DNA of 64,000 nucleotides from Hippasteria phrygiana. Its lineage: Eukaryota; Echinodermata; Asteroidea; Valvatida; Goniasteridae. The stretch covers positions 992,001 to 1,056,000 of the forward strand of contig JAZGUH010000207.1 of NCBI GenBank assembly GCA_037893225.1. The letters are read 5' to 3'. This document shows positions 23,067 through 33,351 of this stretch, in pieces. Below the pieces are notes generated by a model. That model was given only the letters and a program-made list of their open reading frames with translations. It was not told the origin of the DNA and ran no database searches. Numbering within the stretch: position 1 is the first letter of the stretch; each line of letters begins with the position of its first letter. The position numbers and the translations under genes are program-made.

Positions 23067-23722
23067 CATATTGCATGCATGGATTTCTTGGTGTACAACG
23101 TGCCGTTTACCTTCTCAGTCCCGCATAAAACCGCAATAAGAAGTGGTCCAGTTCCGAATCAGTTAAAGCGTTATTTTGTTGTTCCTGTATGTCTTGCAAA
23201 TTCCTCTAATCGTTTGACTGCATATTTAATTTGCTTACGAGTTCCAATATTTCGTCGTCTGTTAGGAAAACAAACCGCGGTTCGGAAACACCGTCCGCCA
23301 GTTTGTGTGAATGACAGCCTAGACTGGCTCCCGGTCCCCATATGTATATAATATACATTTGAAGTCAGAAGGACAACGGAAAACTGGGAACCAGTCCAAT
23401 GACAGCAGTGTTGTGGCGGCGGGGAAGTTCTATCAAACGCGTATACCGTTTGCTAGAACCATGTGATAGAACTATTTTTGGCGGTGCGGGTTCGCGTCGT
23501 GCGATGGGACGAATAATTCAATGCACGTGGTCGACGATCTACCAATCGGATGGCTGGGATTTATTCAGGTGTTGTATAAAACAAAATAATATACTACACA
23601 GTGATATACTTATTTCACAAGATGTTTAAAAACGGTCCTTTTTGGTAAACCTAATTTCCAGTTTAAAACGAGTATCAGGCCCATTAATAAGAATCAACTT
23701 TGTGTAAGTGAGGATCTCCGAT
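23067..23722. other. Non-coding sequence, nothing recognised
   Basis: Two ORFs of 90 and 76 codons carry no motif. The inverted partner of the preceding repeat is near 23560-23585. Confidence 0.35.
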
Positions 23723-23865
23723 GGGAGCCGGTTTGGCCTAGTGGCACTTTCCTTGTCTTCCAGCGTTGTGACACCGGTTCGAATCCCACCAGAGCCAACA
23801 AGTGGATTGAGATGTTTAACTTCTACCTGATTCTGTGTGTTTTTCCCAAAATATTGTTCTGAGGT
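23723..23865 (+). mobile_element. tRNA-derived SINE, family B, copy 2
   Basis: The head GGTTTGGCCTAGTGGCACTT is followed by the B box GGTTCGAATCC and the tail motif TGTGTTTTTCCC. It matches the minus-strand copy at 2690-2871 in head and body with clear divergence, so both are old. Confidence 0.75.
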
Positions 23866-24029
23866 TATCGTCTTCATGCACATTTCTGTAGGTATCTTCA
23901 GGCTTTCGAGCTACAGTGCGATATGCGCTTTTAAGGAATCCTCGGTTTCATTTTAACCGAAACGATCTAAAATAAATAAGTAAAATAGATAGTATTTGAA
24001 TAAGGGAATGTTTAAACAAGTGCGCTTAA

Positions 24030-24455
24030 AGGTAGTATACATCATTTGCTTTTGCTGTAATTTTCAGAAATGAATGGATTTGGGGGTTTACTAGTATTTT
24101 ATAGCAAATACTGTAACACTGACCTGTTTAAAAATGTGTGTGCATAGATGTTGGGAAAACAGAGAAAACGGATGGAAAAAATGGTGTTCTTGTAGTCTGG
24201 TTCCCTGACTCTACTTCAGACAAATTGGAGCCATTTAAAGACGTCAGGGAATTATCAGGTCGGGGAACTAACGATTGTCGGCCGACAATCGCTGGAAATT
24301 GATACACAAATTTCACTTTTCTTGAAAATGACAACACACCAGGTGCCATGATTTTACAGGATGCTTGAGACTATTATTTACTTAAAGTCAAGTAAGGTAT
24401 TTCATAATAATTCGGTAGTGCTTTTTTTTATGTTTGCAAATGTTGTATATTACCG
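24030..24455. mobile_element. TTAA-flanked MITE, AGGTAGTATACA family, copy 1
   Basis: The left end AGGTAGTATACATCATTTGC is mirrored by the right end (GCAAATGTTGTATATTACCG). TTAA lies at 24026-24029 and 24456-24459. It aligns with 31852-32272 along its length, including the inner block CAGGTCGGGGAACTA and the hairpin GATTGTCGGCCGACAATC. TTAA targets are used by piggyBac and Kolobok types; the superfamily is not settled. Confidence 0.8.
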
Positions 24456-24467
24456 TTAAAACCGCCT

Positions 24468-24533
24468 TGGGGCCTGGACTCTGATAATGGCCCGAGCCGA
24501 ACGCGAGGGTGATTATCAGCGTACAGGCCCCAA
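24468..24533. repeat. Short hairpin repeat, CTTGGGGCCTG arms
   Basis: CCTTGGGGCCTG at the left is mirrored by CAGGCCCCAAGG at the right, with CTGATAAT/ATTATCAG inside. It resembles a minimal MITE of about 65 bp and lies next to the previous element. Confidence 0.65.
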
Positions 24534-24574
24534 GGTGAAACAACCTTGTTTCTGTCTCTTCTTTATCAGTTATA

Positions 24575-25442
24575 AAGTCCCAGTCCCACTAGGACCTGCG
24601 ATTTCCCGCGACCAGTTAAGTCGTGCGACAAGGCCGGTCGTGGGTAGTCGTGAATATTTTCTGCGATTTGAGCCTAATAGTCACATTGTAAGACCAGTCG
24701 TGCGACCTGTAGAAGACTTGTTTCCGACTGATAGCACCACTAATCGCACGACTGTCGCACGACTACCCAAGACTACGTACGAGTGGTAAGGTCCTGTCTC
24801 ACGACTGGCTACGACCAATCGTGCGACAGGTGCCGACTGGCTGTGACTGATCGTGCGACTGGTAGTGGCTGGCTGCGACCGGTCTTGACCAGTCGTGCGA
24901 CTGGTGGTGCGACTATAAATACAGGGCACGCAGAGCATGCTGAGATGCCAGCAGAACGAGCCCCCGATATATACCCCGGCTGTCCGGTCTTGGGAAGTGG
25001 CACGACCGACGCAGGACAACTCACGACTATTCGTACGACTTGTCGTGGAGTCGCACGACTAGTCTTGCTTAGTCGTGCAACTAGTCGTGCAATCAGGTCT
25101 ACTCGCACGACAAGTCATGCCAGTAGTCGTGGAAAGTCGTGCGACTGTCGTACGGCAGGAGAATCCTACGATCAGCCACGACAATGAAGGACCACACAAG
25201 ACTTGTCCCACGACCATCGCACGACCGTCGCACGACAAATGAAGACTAGGCTGTGACAAGATGCGACTACTTCAGTCGCAGCAAGGTTTTTGAACAAGAT
25301 CAAAAACCTCTCTGCAACTGATTTCGGTCGTGCGAATATCCAAAACTACCCACAACCACCCAAGACTTGTGGCACAACTTTTCTAAGATTGCCTGTGATT
25401 TCCAGTCGCAGTCTGTCGTATCTCCTAGTGGGACTGGGGCTT
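24575..25442. mobile_element. Inverted-repeat element packed with GTCGTGCGAC decamers, copy 1
   Basis: The ends AAGTCCCAGTCCCACTAGGA and TCCTAGTGGGACTGGGGCTT are inverted. Much of the 868-bp interior consists of degenerate GTCGTGCGAC/GTCGCACGAC decamers in both orientations. The second copy is at 43578-44208. ORFs on both strands over this region are repeat-derived and should not be called. Target duplication uncertain (TA or TTA type). Confidence 0.8.
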
Positions 25443-27185
25443 TAGATTTTAATGCAACCAACCCGAATCAGACTAGCCAGCAAATTATTATTGTCATTGG
25501 TGATCCAGAGGTGTGGGGCAAGGAAAAGAAACAAAAAACACCTACAAATTCTGTTTCTTTTCAATAAAGACAAAACCACAATTCTGTACTAGAAATAGAA
25601 CTGAATTCAACTTTACAATTTTGAACTTTAAAAATAGCATATTTTGATAATCTGTTTTTTCTCACTAAGTTGGAACATCAAACAGCCGTTTATTTTACGC
25701 AATTGCCGCATGACATGCATTGCGCATGCTGCATCTTATATAACTGGACTTGCCAGCTCATGCTGGACGTCCTGGTTCAGGGACCACGTTTGTTGCCGCA
25801 ACAAAATGTTTAGAACCGGTTGGTGATTTATCGGCCGTTTAAAACCACCCACGTGACGGGCTCTCGACCAATAGGAACAGGTAAACTGTCTTGGGTATTT
25901 ATGAATGACTATTTCATTGACACTTTCAGATGTAATCTTCCAGATATTAGAAACTATTCACCTTCACTTTCTATCATATCCTGCTTACCTTGTGTATCCG
26001 GCGATATATTAAACTTAACAAACGATGCTTTATCCGTACCAACATCGCAACCCACTCAACAACTGCGCCCGTTATTGGGGATAGAGATGTTTCTATTACA
26101 ATACCGGTTTTCGGCGCCCAAGTAAATGGGCTACAGATTGATTGAAACGGGTGTGTAGTATCGGTGACGCGGCAGTCTGGTTCAGTATCACTGCTGTGGG
26201 CTCGCGGCCACGTATTGAGGAAATCCTGATTTTTGTTTAGGTCCTGTTTTGCTAAAGAGTGAGTGTGGAGCTTGTGGGATTGTAGAAATTGTGGGAATAT
26301 GATCACCCAAGGTCATTGTGTTGTACGGGTATGCGTCGTGCTATTTGCAAGTGAAATACGCAAACCCATCCATTTTCCCAATATTAAGAAATCCTTCGCG
26401 TTATTCTGAAGGTAAATTCCCAATGAACAAGCGTTTTTCATTTCAAGAAACGTAGGAAAAACTGATCTTGTTGGCGTCGAGTTATTGATTTCTGAATTGG
26501 AAACTTGTTTTATCCCCGGGACATATACAGCACGTCATATTCGCTAAGGTAAACAATGGTGCAAGGTATAAAAGACCGGAATCTTCCATGAATAATATCT
26601 AGTTCTTTTCTCTGTTTTTCACTTCTTTTCCAATTGTCACTTTTAAATCAATATGCTTAAAGATGCAGTGTCCTTGCTTTCTGGGCGCAGCACCCCAAAA
26701 AATATTTTTTCAAATTGAATTCCCAATTTGTTAGCATTTCATATCTAAGCGTCGCTTTCTAATGTGGTAGAGGTATTTCACAAAAATCTACCCCGATAAG
26801 TAACTGTTGAAATATGTTTCAAAGTTAGGAGCGGGGGCGGGAGGCAGTGTTCCTTAATGTATAGTGCAATCTTTGCAATAAAGAAGGTTAAAAATATATT
26901 AATTCTTGAAAGCAATGTATTGTCTTTAATCTGCATGGCTACATTGGTGAAGATTATAGGTTTGTGCCTACAAACTATGCGAGTACGCTCCCGACACTGG
27001 CATAACCAGACAATGTCCTAAAATGCCCACTGTCTTCAAAAGCAAATAAATTGCCAACAATTCTAGTAAAGTGTCGTTGTTTGTTTGTATTGTACGAAAG
27101 CACACCTTCTCCTCAAAACTGTTTAAAATACCATTTTTTTTCGACACAATATACGGGTAAACATTTAGATTCCGATACTTATGGC
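25443..27185. other. Non-coding sequence, nothing recognised
   Basis: Several ORFs of 60-110 codons without motifs. No tRNA, tandem repeat or clear inverted repeat was noted. Confidence 0.4.
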
Positions 27186-27450
27186 TCACCCTGTATATCA
27201 TCACAACATATCTAGAGTTTGAACCCGACAGGAAACTTACAAAAGCAAATTCCAACCATAAGAGCCCGATACAAATGTTACTAACTATAACATACACGTT
27301 AAACCCAGCGCAGAATCAGTGGTAGGATTGTTGTCATTAACATTTATTTTTAGCTGTCGTTTTTCATCACTGTAACTTTATATTGGAAATTCGTTCTTGG
27401 TTTCGTATGCTTGTCTTACTTGGGGCCTAAGTGGGGGATATACAGGGTGT
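27186..27450. repeat. Two outward-pointing TATACAGGGTG element ends
   Basis: CTCACCCTGTATA at 27186-27198 is the right end of an element extending leftwards. TATACAGGGTGTCCCTAAAA at about 27439 is the left end of one extending rightwards. TATACAGGGTG termini are common among mariner-type MITEs. The partner ends were not found. Confidence 0.45.
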
Positions 27451-27704
27451 CCCTAAAAAGGTAACATACAGATAAAGCGTAAATATTACAACCTATAATG
27501 ACCATTATTATAGTTTTATCATAAATTACGAGTAATGGACTTTCCACTGATATCTTGGATGCTTTTCTCTGGTCATGCATAACGACTTCCATTGTCTTGA
27601 AAATGGTAAAGTAAAAATAAAAAATAAAAATACGTTTGAAGTCAGACCAAGGGGTGATGTACATGTACTTGTGAAAACGTGAAGGAAACTTACAACAATT
27701 TATT

Positions 27705-27925
27705 ATCCCGGGTCATCAGTTCCATGCAGCAGTTCAAGATCAGCGCAATCCGACCTCCACCCTCACAGGTACCCAGTTATACTACCTGGGGTGGAGATTG
27801 GCAATTGTAGTAAAGTGTCTTGCCCACGCACACAAACACCATAAATACATCCCCGGCGGGGTTTGAACCCACATACCACAGCACGTGAGTTAGACACGAT
27901 AACGATTGGACCGTGGCGCTCCACA
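27705..27925 (-). mobile_element. tRNA-derived SINE, family C
   Basis: On the minus strand, GCGCCACGGTCCAATCG is followed by GTGGGTTCAAACCCCGCC (B box) and then a body containing GGGCAAGACACTTTAC and AACTGGGTACCTG. The body motif is echoed at 45640-45785. No acceptor stem, so not a working tRNA. Confidence 0.7.
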
Positions 27926-29133
27926 GCCTCCTTAAACTCCTATTCTTACAATGTTAGTGTATAGAGCAATCATCGCGCTTAAAGTGAAGACCAAAAGATA
28001 TTGCAGTGTAATTAGTGGGTTTTTTGGGTTCAAAAATGCAATTTTCCTCCATTATTCGTCGTATGAGGAAGCCCATTAAATTGATATTTTCAGCCAGAGC
28101 ACAGACATTGTAGCTTTTTAAACGGCAGCTGATTTGAAAACCACTGATCGGGTATAGAACCGTAACGACTGAGTAATTAACCGCAGGAACACGTGATGGA
28201 TAATTATCGATATAGTAGACACGGCATCAGCTGGACGCCGTGCTCGGTGCTCGTTAGTAAGATTTGTTTTCCCTTTTGAGGATTAGTGATAAAAACTTGG
28301 AATATAGTCGAAAGGTACAGGCATCCTGAAACTCAGGGCGTGTGCGAAACCCCGCTCTAACATTGAATGAACACGCGAACAGAGTTTCGAATGACAGAAC
28401 CAACACGCGAACGGTGTTCGCGAACAGGATTTTAACTTCCCACTTATTGGGGAATAGATGAAGAATGTAAAAAACAAACTAAGATGGTGGACTTTGGCCC
28501 TTCCGGAACTTGCGTTATTTTTTGTGAAATTGGAAGCACTCATTCAGTCCAGGAACAGTATAAATGATATAAGAAAATAAAATTGTACGTGATCACATGA
28601 GTGGGATTGTCTTTGCCAATTGTTATTGCTGTTTATAATTATTTTCGTAAGATCGTGAATTTTCCTTTCTTTTCATTCGGCGTATTAATACGGCGGCTGC
28701 CATCTTTAATTTTTGCAGAGATGAACTCCACACGGCACTTTGGCGTTCGTAATCGGCAACCAGGGAACACTGTTCGCGGGTTGCCGGAGAACGGGGTTTC
28801 GAATACACCCTCTTTGTAAGTGTAGCGGGCTCCACGAAGAACGCGAGAAACATACAACAAGCATTCGTTTACACTGTACTTCCCGGTCCAAATGACGTCA
28901 CAGTTACGCAGAGGCACGCCAATTTTCTTGCCCGTTAGCTAGCGCATTGTCTCGGCTCATTGTAAAAACGGCTTCTTTAAACAGAATCAAATATGCGGGT
29001 TCGATGGGAAATATTTTTTATTCCTAAAAGCCATATATCTCTTTAAATGTACTTTGGTAATAATTTAGAAAGAAATATCAATGGTTGTTTTCAATCTGAA
29101 AGTTCACTTTTTTGTAAAGATGGTACCAGTACC
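27926..29133. other. Non-coding sequence, nothing convincing
   Basis: Words such as CGCGAACAGTG/GTTCGCGGG recur at 28400-28430 and 28770-28800, suggesting a decayed repeat. ORFs on both strands near 28601-28917 overlap and lack motifs. Confidence 0.35.
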
Positions 29134-29385
29134 AATAAGCCAGTTCGGTATTTCAACTGCGCATGTGCACAATGACATTTTATCTAGATGACCCTCGTGA
29201 CCTAACGCGTGCGTGTGAATGCAAAAAGTGGTTGCACAACGCGCGCGTGTGAACGCAAAAGGTGGTCGCACAACGCGCACGTGTTAAATTCAATCAGAAT
29301 GGGCGTTCGCGTAACATGGCGTGACATTACGTCAGTAATTTTATCCCGAATATCCTTTGACTTTGAGATACCGAACTGGCTTATT
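29134..29385. mobile_element. 252-bp MITE with AATAAGCCAGTTCGGTAT ends
   Basis: The left AATAAGCCAGTTCGGTAT is mirrored by ATACCGAACTGGCTTATT at the right end. The interior holds a 34-bp tandem repeat (29205-29285). No coding capacity. No target duplication recognised. Confidence 0.8.
29205..29285. repeat. 34-bp tandem repeat inside the MITE
   Basis: About 2.4 units of a sequence containing GTGTGAACGCAAAAGGTGG, with CpG-rich CGCGCG junctions. Confidence 0.85.
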
Positions 29386-29433
29386 CTCTTGAGAAATATT
29401 GTTATCTGAAATGCAGTCATCCTGGAAGAAATA

Positions 29434-29679
29434 GGGGCCACTTTCATAGAGCTGCTTAAGCAAAAACAAAATTGCTTAAGCACAAAATACCTTGCTTACT
29501 AAAATCAGGTTAGCAGCCAAAGCCCCATTTGATTTTAATGATAAGTAAACAACAGCTAAATACCGGTCACAAGCAATATATATCACATGGAGTTTTGGCT
29601 GCTAAGCTGGTTTTTATTAAGCAAGGTTTTTTGCGCTTAAGCATTTTTTTTGCTTAAGCAGCTCTATGAAATTGGCCCC
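29434..29679. mobile_element. MITE with about 90-bp inverted repeats, TTTCATAGAGCTGCTTAAG ends
   Basis: Both ends read inward as GGGGCCA-TTTCATAGAGCTGCTTAAGC, followed by the GCTTAAGC repeat and CCTTGCTTA. The arms are about 90 bp of the 246-bp element. A diverged relative lies at 13015-13185. Non-coding. Target duplication not clear. Confidence 0.85.
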
Positions 29680-31055
29680 AGGACCTAAAATCACTGTGGC
29701 CTATTTCGATGTCAACCGAAATAAGCACACATGGACGTTATACCCACTAGTTGTTCAGTATTTTCTCATGACTCGGATGACGGATTGAGCTAAAACTTTC
29801 ACAGATTACGATGCCGTAGTTATGTCATGTATAATATACATATTATGTTGAATCACGCAAAGTATGGTAGTCAGCTCTATACCAATGCTATATCAAGTGA
29901 ACTGCCGACTTTAAGGGTTATGGAGAGTTACCTACTGATCTTCAAAAAATGCTCCGCGGAGCAGGTGATCCTTGCTTCCGTTGCTCATTTTGCAACGCTC
30001 AATTATGTTACCCAATTTTGTCCAAACCAGCTCGCGATAAGTCCTCGCTTACGTCGGTTCGCGCGTGGTAAGACTACAATGGGGGCACAGCGGGCCGTTT
30101 CAATGACGTTAGTTTTATTTTCGTGTCCCAATCCCATGGCCCTCGATCTCGTTGGACTTTTCCCCGCACTTCGCCACGGTGTATGGTAAACGGGGAAATA
30201 AGGCTAACCGCGCTGTCGATCGGGTCAAGAGGATTCGGCTTCCGATCTGTATGCAGGGGCACACCGCTGGAGACCGCAGCCAACCAAGCGAGCACCTCTG
30301 CCACTCATCCCTAGTCGATCGGATCAGGTCGATGACATTCAAAATACAGGGGAGTATAGGCAGTGACTATCTTCCCTATCCCACCGAATTCTTTAAATAG
30401 AAAAGAATTAGGCTCGGTGCTGACAAAAAACCCTAAAAGCCCAGCTTCGTAGTTCCTACTTGTAGTGGTAATATTCAGTACGGTAACTATAGTACCGGTA
30501 TTGTCTAGCTAGCACCTGAAAATGTACCCTCTATAGCATATTGAGGAGTATCTCCCAAGATTGTCCTTTTTTGAGATTATTATGCCAGAATAGAGAGAAA
30601 TTAATGGGCTCTCTGATAATACCAAATTTACACTTGTGCCTTTACTGTTATCCATAATATGCCATGAAAGAATCGACACCGTACTGCAACGGCGCAGAAT
30701 ATGTCTGGAGAAAAACAGCTTTGAAAAATTCATGCTTTGCACTTGCCGTTATTGTCACCGTTAAGAAACGTAATTTTTCTGTCTTTTTTGCACCTGTTGA
30801 TTTAGTGATACTAAGGCTTTCTACAAGTTTCGGGGAACATTCCTCATCAGGTTCGGAGGGTCACAGATGTTTGTCTATGTGTGAATGCCATTCGTTTTCT
30901 CGTCTCTCTATGTCTGTCCGTAGGTTAGGGTACAAAGCTCCATGCCTCGCCTGCCGTCTGAAGGTTGTCAACTTCTTGTTTATCTACCACATTGATGTAT
31001 TTATTGTTTGTCCTACAGTTTTCATATCCAAGTATCCTTGTAACAGATTACTGTA

Positions 31056-31100
<45 letters not shown>

Positions 31101-31851
31101 GCAGCATTGAAATAGAATTAATGTAAATGAAATCTTAGTGTAATCGTAATGAATGATTGATGAGCTACAAAATTAGCGGAGACGAATCCGCGATCATCCA
31201 GATACAACATCGGCTTAAGCCGAGACTTAAGGAAACACGCTGAACAACCATTAGCGAATGCAGGTGGTCAAAACTAAATAATTATATCCCGACAAATTAT
31301 ACCTATTTTGGGATAGACTCTGCGAGGATGAACGCCTTTCTTGTGCACAATCAGGAAAATAAGTAATCCCATGGGACAAAGACATGGTGGACGGGGCTGC
31401 CAATAAATATAGTTACTGTATAATTCTTTCTGATTGTCGGCCTTTGGGAGCTTCGGCCAAAGTTTTCTTCCGGCGACTCAGGGGACCATGTGGCAGACAA
31501 CGCGTTACAGCGGCGACTTAAATGTCGTAGTCAAACGTCTTTTACTGTCTTTCATTTTTGATATAGAGCTAGGAGAAACGTTTAGGATATTCAAGCTTAG
31601 ACAGTCATTGAACGGTTAGGGTTGTTCATTGCGCTTTTTAATCATGGGCGGCGATCCCGGGGGACGTGGGAGGGGGGGGGAGACGCCCCGCAAATACTTT
31701 TGGGGTAAGGGACGGTTATGCCAGTGTCCCCAATAATTCCCTCTTGTCATACCGGTATACATTGTATGGGTCATTGGCTTTTACATTCACCAGCACACAT
31801 TTTTCAAAAAATCCCAGGATACACAAGAGACACCGAGTACTAAACGCTTAA
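29680..31851. other. Non-coding sequence, no convincing gene
   Basis: A GC-richer island at about 30055-30335 has overlapping ORFs on both strands without motifs. A 148-codon ORF at 30664-31110 runs into a TA microsatellite and is judged spurious. GGGCGGCGATCC near 31648 with a following G run resembles a hAT-type element end without a partner. Confidence 0.35.
31058..31097. repeat. (TA)n microsatellite
   Basis: About 19 tandem TA units. Confidence 0.95.
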
Positions 31852-32272
31852 ACGTAGTATATACACCATTTTCTTTTGCTGTAATTTTCAGAAATAAATG
31901 GATTTGGGGGTTAGTATTTTATAGCGTGCTAGCAAATACTGTAACACTTATCTGTTTAAAGTTTTGTGTGCATAGATGCTGGGAAAAGAGAGAAAATATA
32001 ATTATGTTTTAGTAGTCTGGTTCCCTGACCATACCTTAGACAAAACGACGTCAGGAAATTATCAGGTCGGGGACTAGACTATTTCCAACGATTGTCGGCC
32101 CACAATCGTTGGAAAACGATATATATTTCCACTTTTCTTGAAAACGACAGCACACCAGGTGCCATGATTTCACAGGATGCTTGAGACTGCTATTTACTTA
32201 CAGTCTAGTACGGTATTTCGTAATAATTCAATAGTTTTGTTTTTTGATGTTTGCAAATGTTGTATACTACCT
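31852..32272. mobile_element. TTAA-flanked MITE, AGGTAGTATACA family, copy 2
   Basis: TTAA lies at 31848-31851 and 32273-32276. The right end TGTATACTACC matches the family consensus; the left has ACGTAGTATATACA. It aligns along its length with 24030-24455. The right end abuts the non-LTR retrotransposon remnant. Confidence 0.8.
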
Positions 32273-32278
32273 TTAACA

Positions 32279-32545
32279 ATGTTGTTGGTTGTGTGCTTTT
32301 TTTCTCCGTTCCCCCAACCGTGACAAGAAAACGCAGGGATAGAAGGTATGGGAGGGAAGCAGGTTACAGGTAAAAAGTTCCAAAGAGAGGCAGTATTATG
32401 GACATAAACTTGAAGAGTATCTCACAGTACTATAGTAGCCTTTGGAACAACAACAGTCAAATGATGTGATGAGACAGCCAGGCGAGTAGAGTGCCTGGAA
32501 GTTTGGAGGGGGTAACTAATGATGAAAGGCCACTGGAACACTTTC
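32279..32545 (-). pseudogene. Non-LTR retrotransposon ORF2 C-terminus, distal part
   Basis: On the minus strand the translation contains STRLAVSSHHLTVVVPKAT and ASLWNFLP, the pattern found after the reverse transcriptase domain in CR1/Jockey-like non-LTR retrotransposons. An in-frame stop follows shortly after the first motif, so it is a relic. It continues the fragment at 40387-40625 and is split from it by the BEL insertion. The last five bases (CTTTC) are the left target duplication. Confidence 0.7.
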
Positions 32546-33214
32546 TGTAGACTATTATTCCAATTTGACTGGGGCTCCGAAGAATATTCTTTATTTGTTC
32601 AAATGGTTTCAAACGTAGTCTTGTTTGTACTTTGTAGTATTTGTTCCCTCCCTAGATCGTCCCTCCCTTTCAAGTGAGCCTTGGGAAGAAATAGAGAACA
32701 GCTACATGTAATTTACTGCCATATAAATAAACAAATACACGTACATCTATTCTAAAGATACATGTGCAATATGAACTGAAAATTGGTGTGATTCATATCC
32801 CCAGATAATATAACACCACTCTCACTTAGGGTGAAAGAGTACAATAAACTGATATGAGGAAAGGTACACATGCAAGGACAGATCAATCGTTATACTGTTA
32901 TACAGGTATTAACGTTAAATTATGTCAAACCCTGCTGGAAAACCCCCATCGGGAAAAGTCCCGGAATTATTCCCAACTAAGTCATAATTACACCCCTAAA
33001 TAAGCCCCTCGGGGAAATAACCATTTTGCGGAAAGATCACTTACCCCACTGAGTAATTCTGAACCCTGATTAAGTCAATTACGTGCGAATTTGGGCCGAA
33101 AACTTTCACCAAACACCATGTTTTGTCATGCAAGGCGGCGGAAAAGCACGCCCTCTTGCGACTGCAGAAAAATGAAGAGCGCCCTCTCGCAAGGCAGGTA
33201 GCGCAGCTGCAACA
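32546..33214 (-). repeat. 3' LTR of the BEL/Pao element
   Basis: 669 bp, the same by eye as 39718-40386. On the minus strand it begins TGTTGCAGC and ends in AGTCTACA. A polyadenylation signal AATAAA (plus-strand TTTATT at 32590-32595) lies about 45 bp from its downstream end. Confidence 0.95.
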
Positions 33215-33228
33215 TGGCCGCCCCCAAA
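33215..33228 (-). other. Putative polypurine tract
   Basis: On the minus strand TTTGGGGGCGGCCA directly precedes the 3' LTR. It is purine-rich, with one C within the run, and is positioned where plus-strand DNA synthesis is primed. It is less clean than most tracts. Confidence 0.6.
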
Positions 33229-33351
33229 TTTCAACTAGAAATTTGCAAACTACTTTTGCTAAATGCAAAGGCTTCAAACTTTGAAATAAACTCTGAACAC
33301 GGAAACACGTTTTAACTATAAACAGCAGGTTTGTTTCTTTGACACAGGGGC

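Noticed and set aside
24487..25259. ORFs up to 134 codons rich in Arg, Thr and Ser on both strands
   Set aside because: They are translations of the GTCGTGCGAC repeats inside a transposon.
30664..31110. 148-codon ORF as a gene
   Set aside because: Its end is the TA microsatellite translated as Tyr-Ile repeats, and the rest shows no motif or splice context.
33041..33277. Separate small ORF downstream of the polyprotein (possible envelope or accessory gene)
   Set aside because: It lies mostly in the LTR, recurs in the other LTR, and has no signal peptide or membrane segment.
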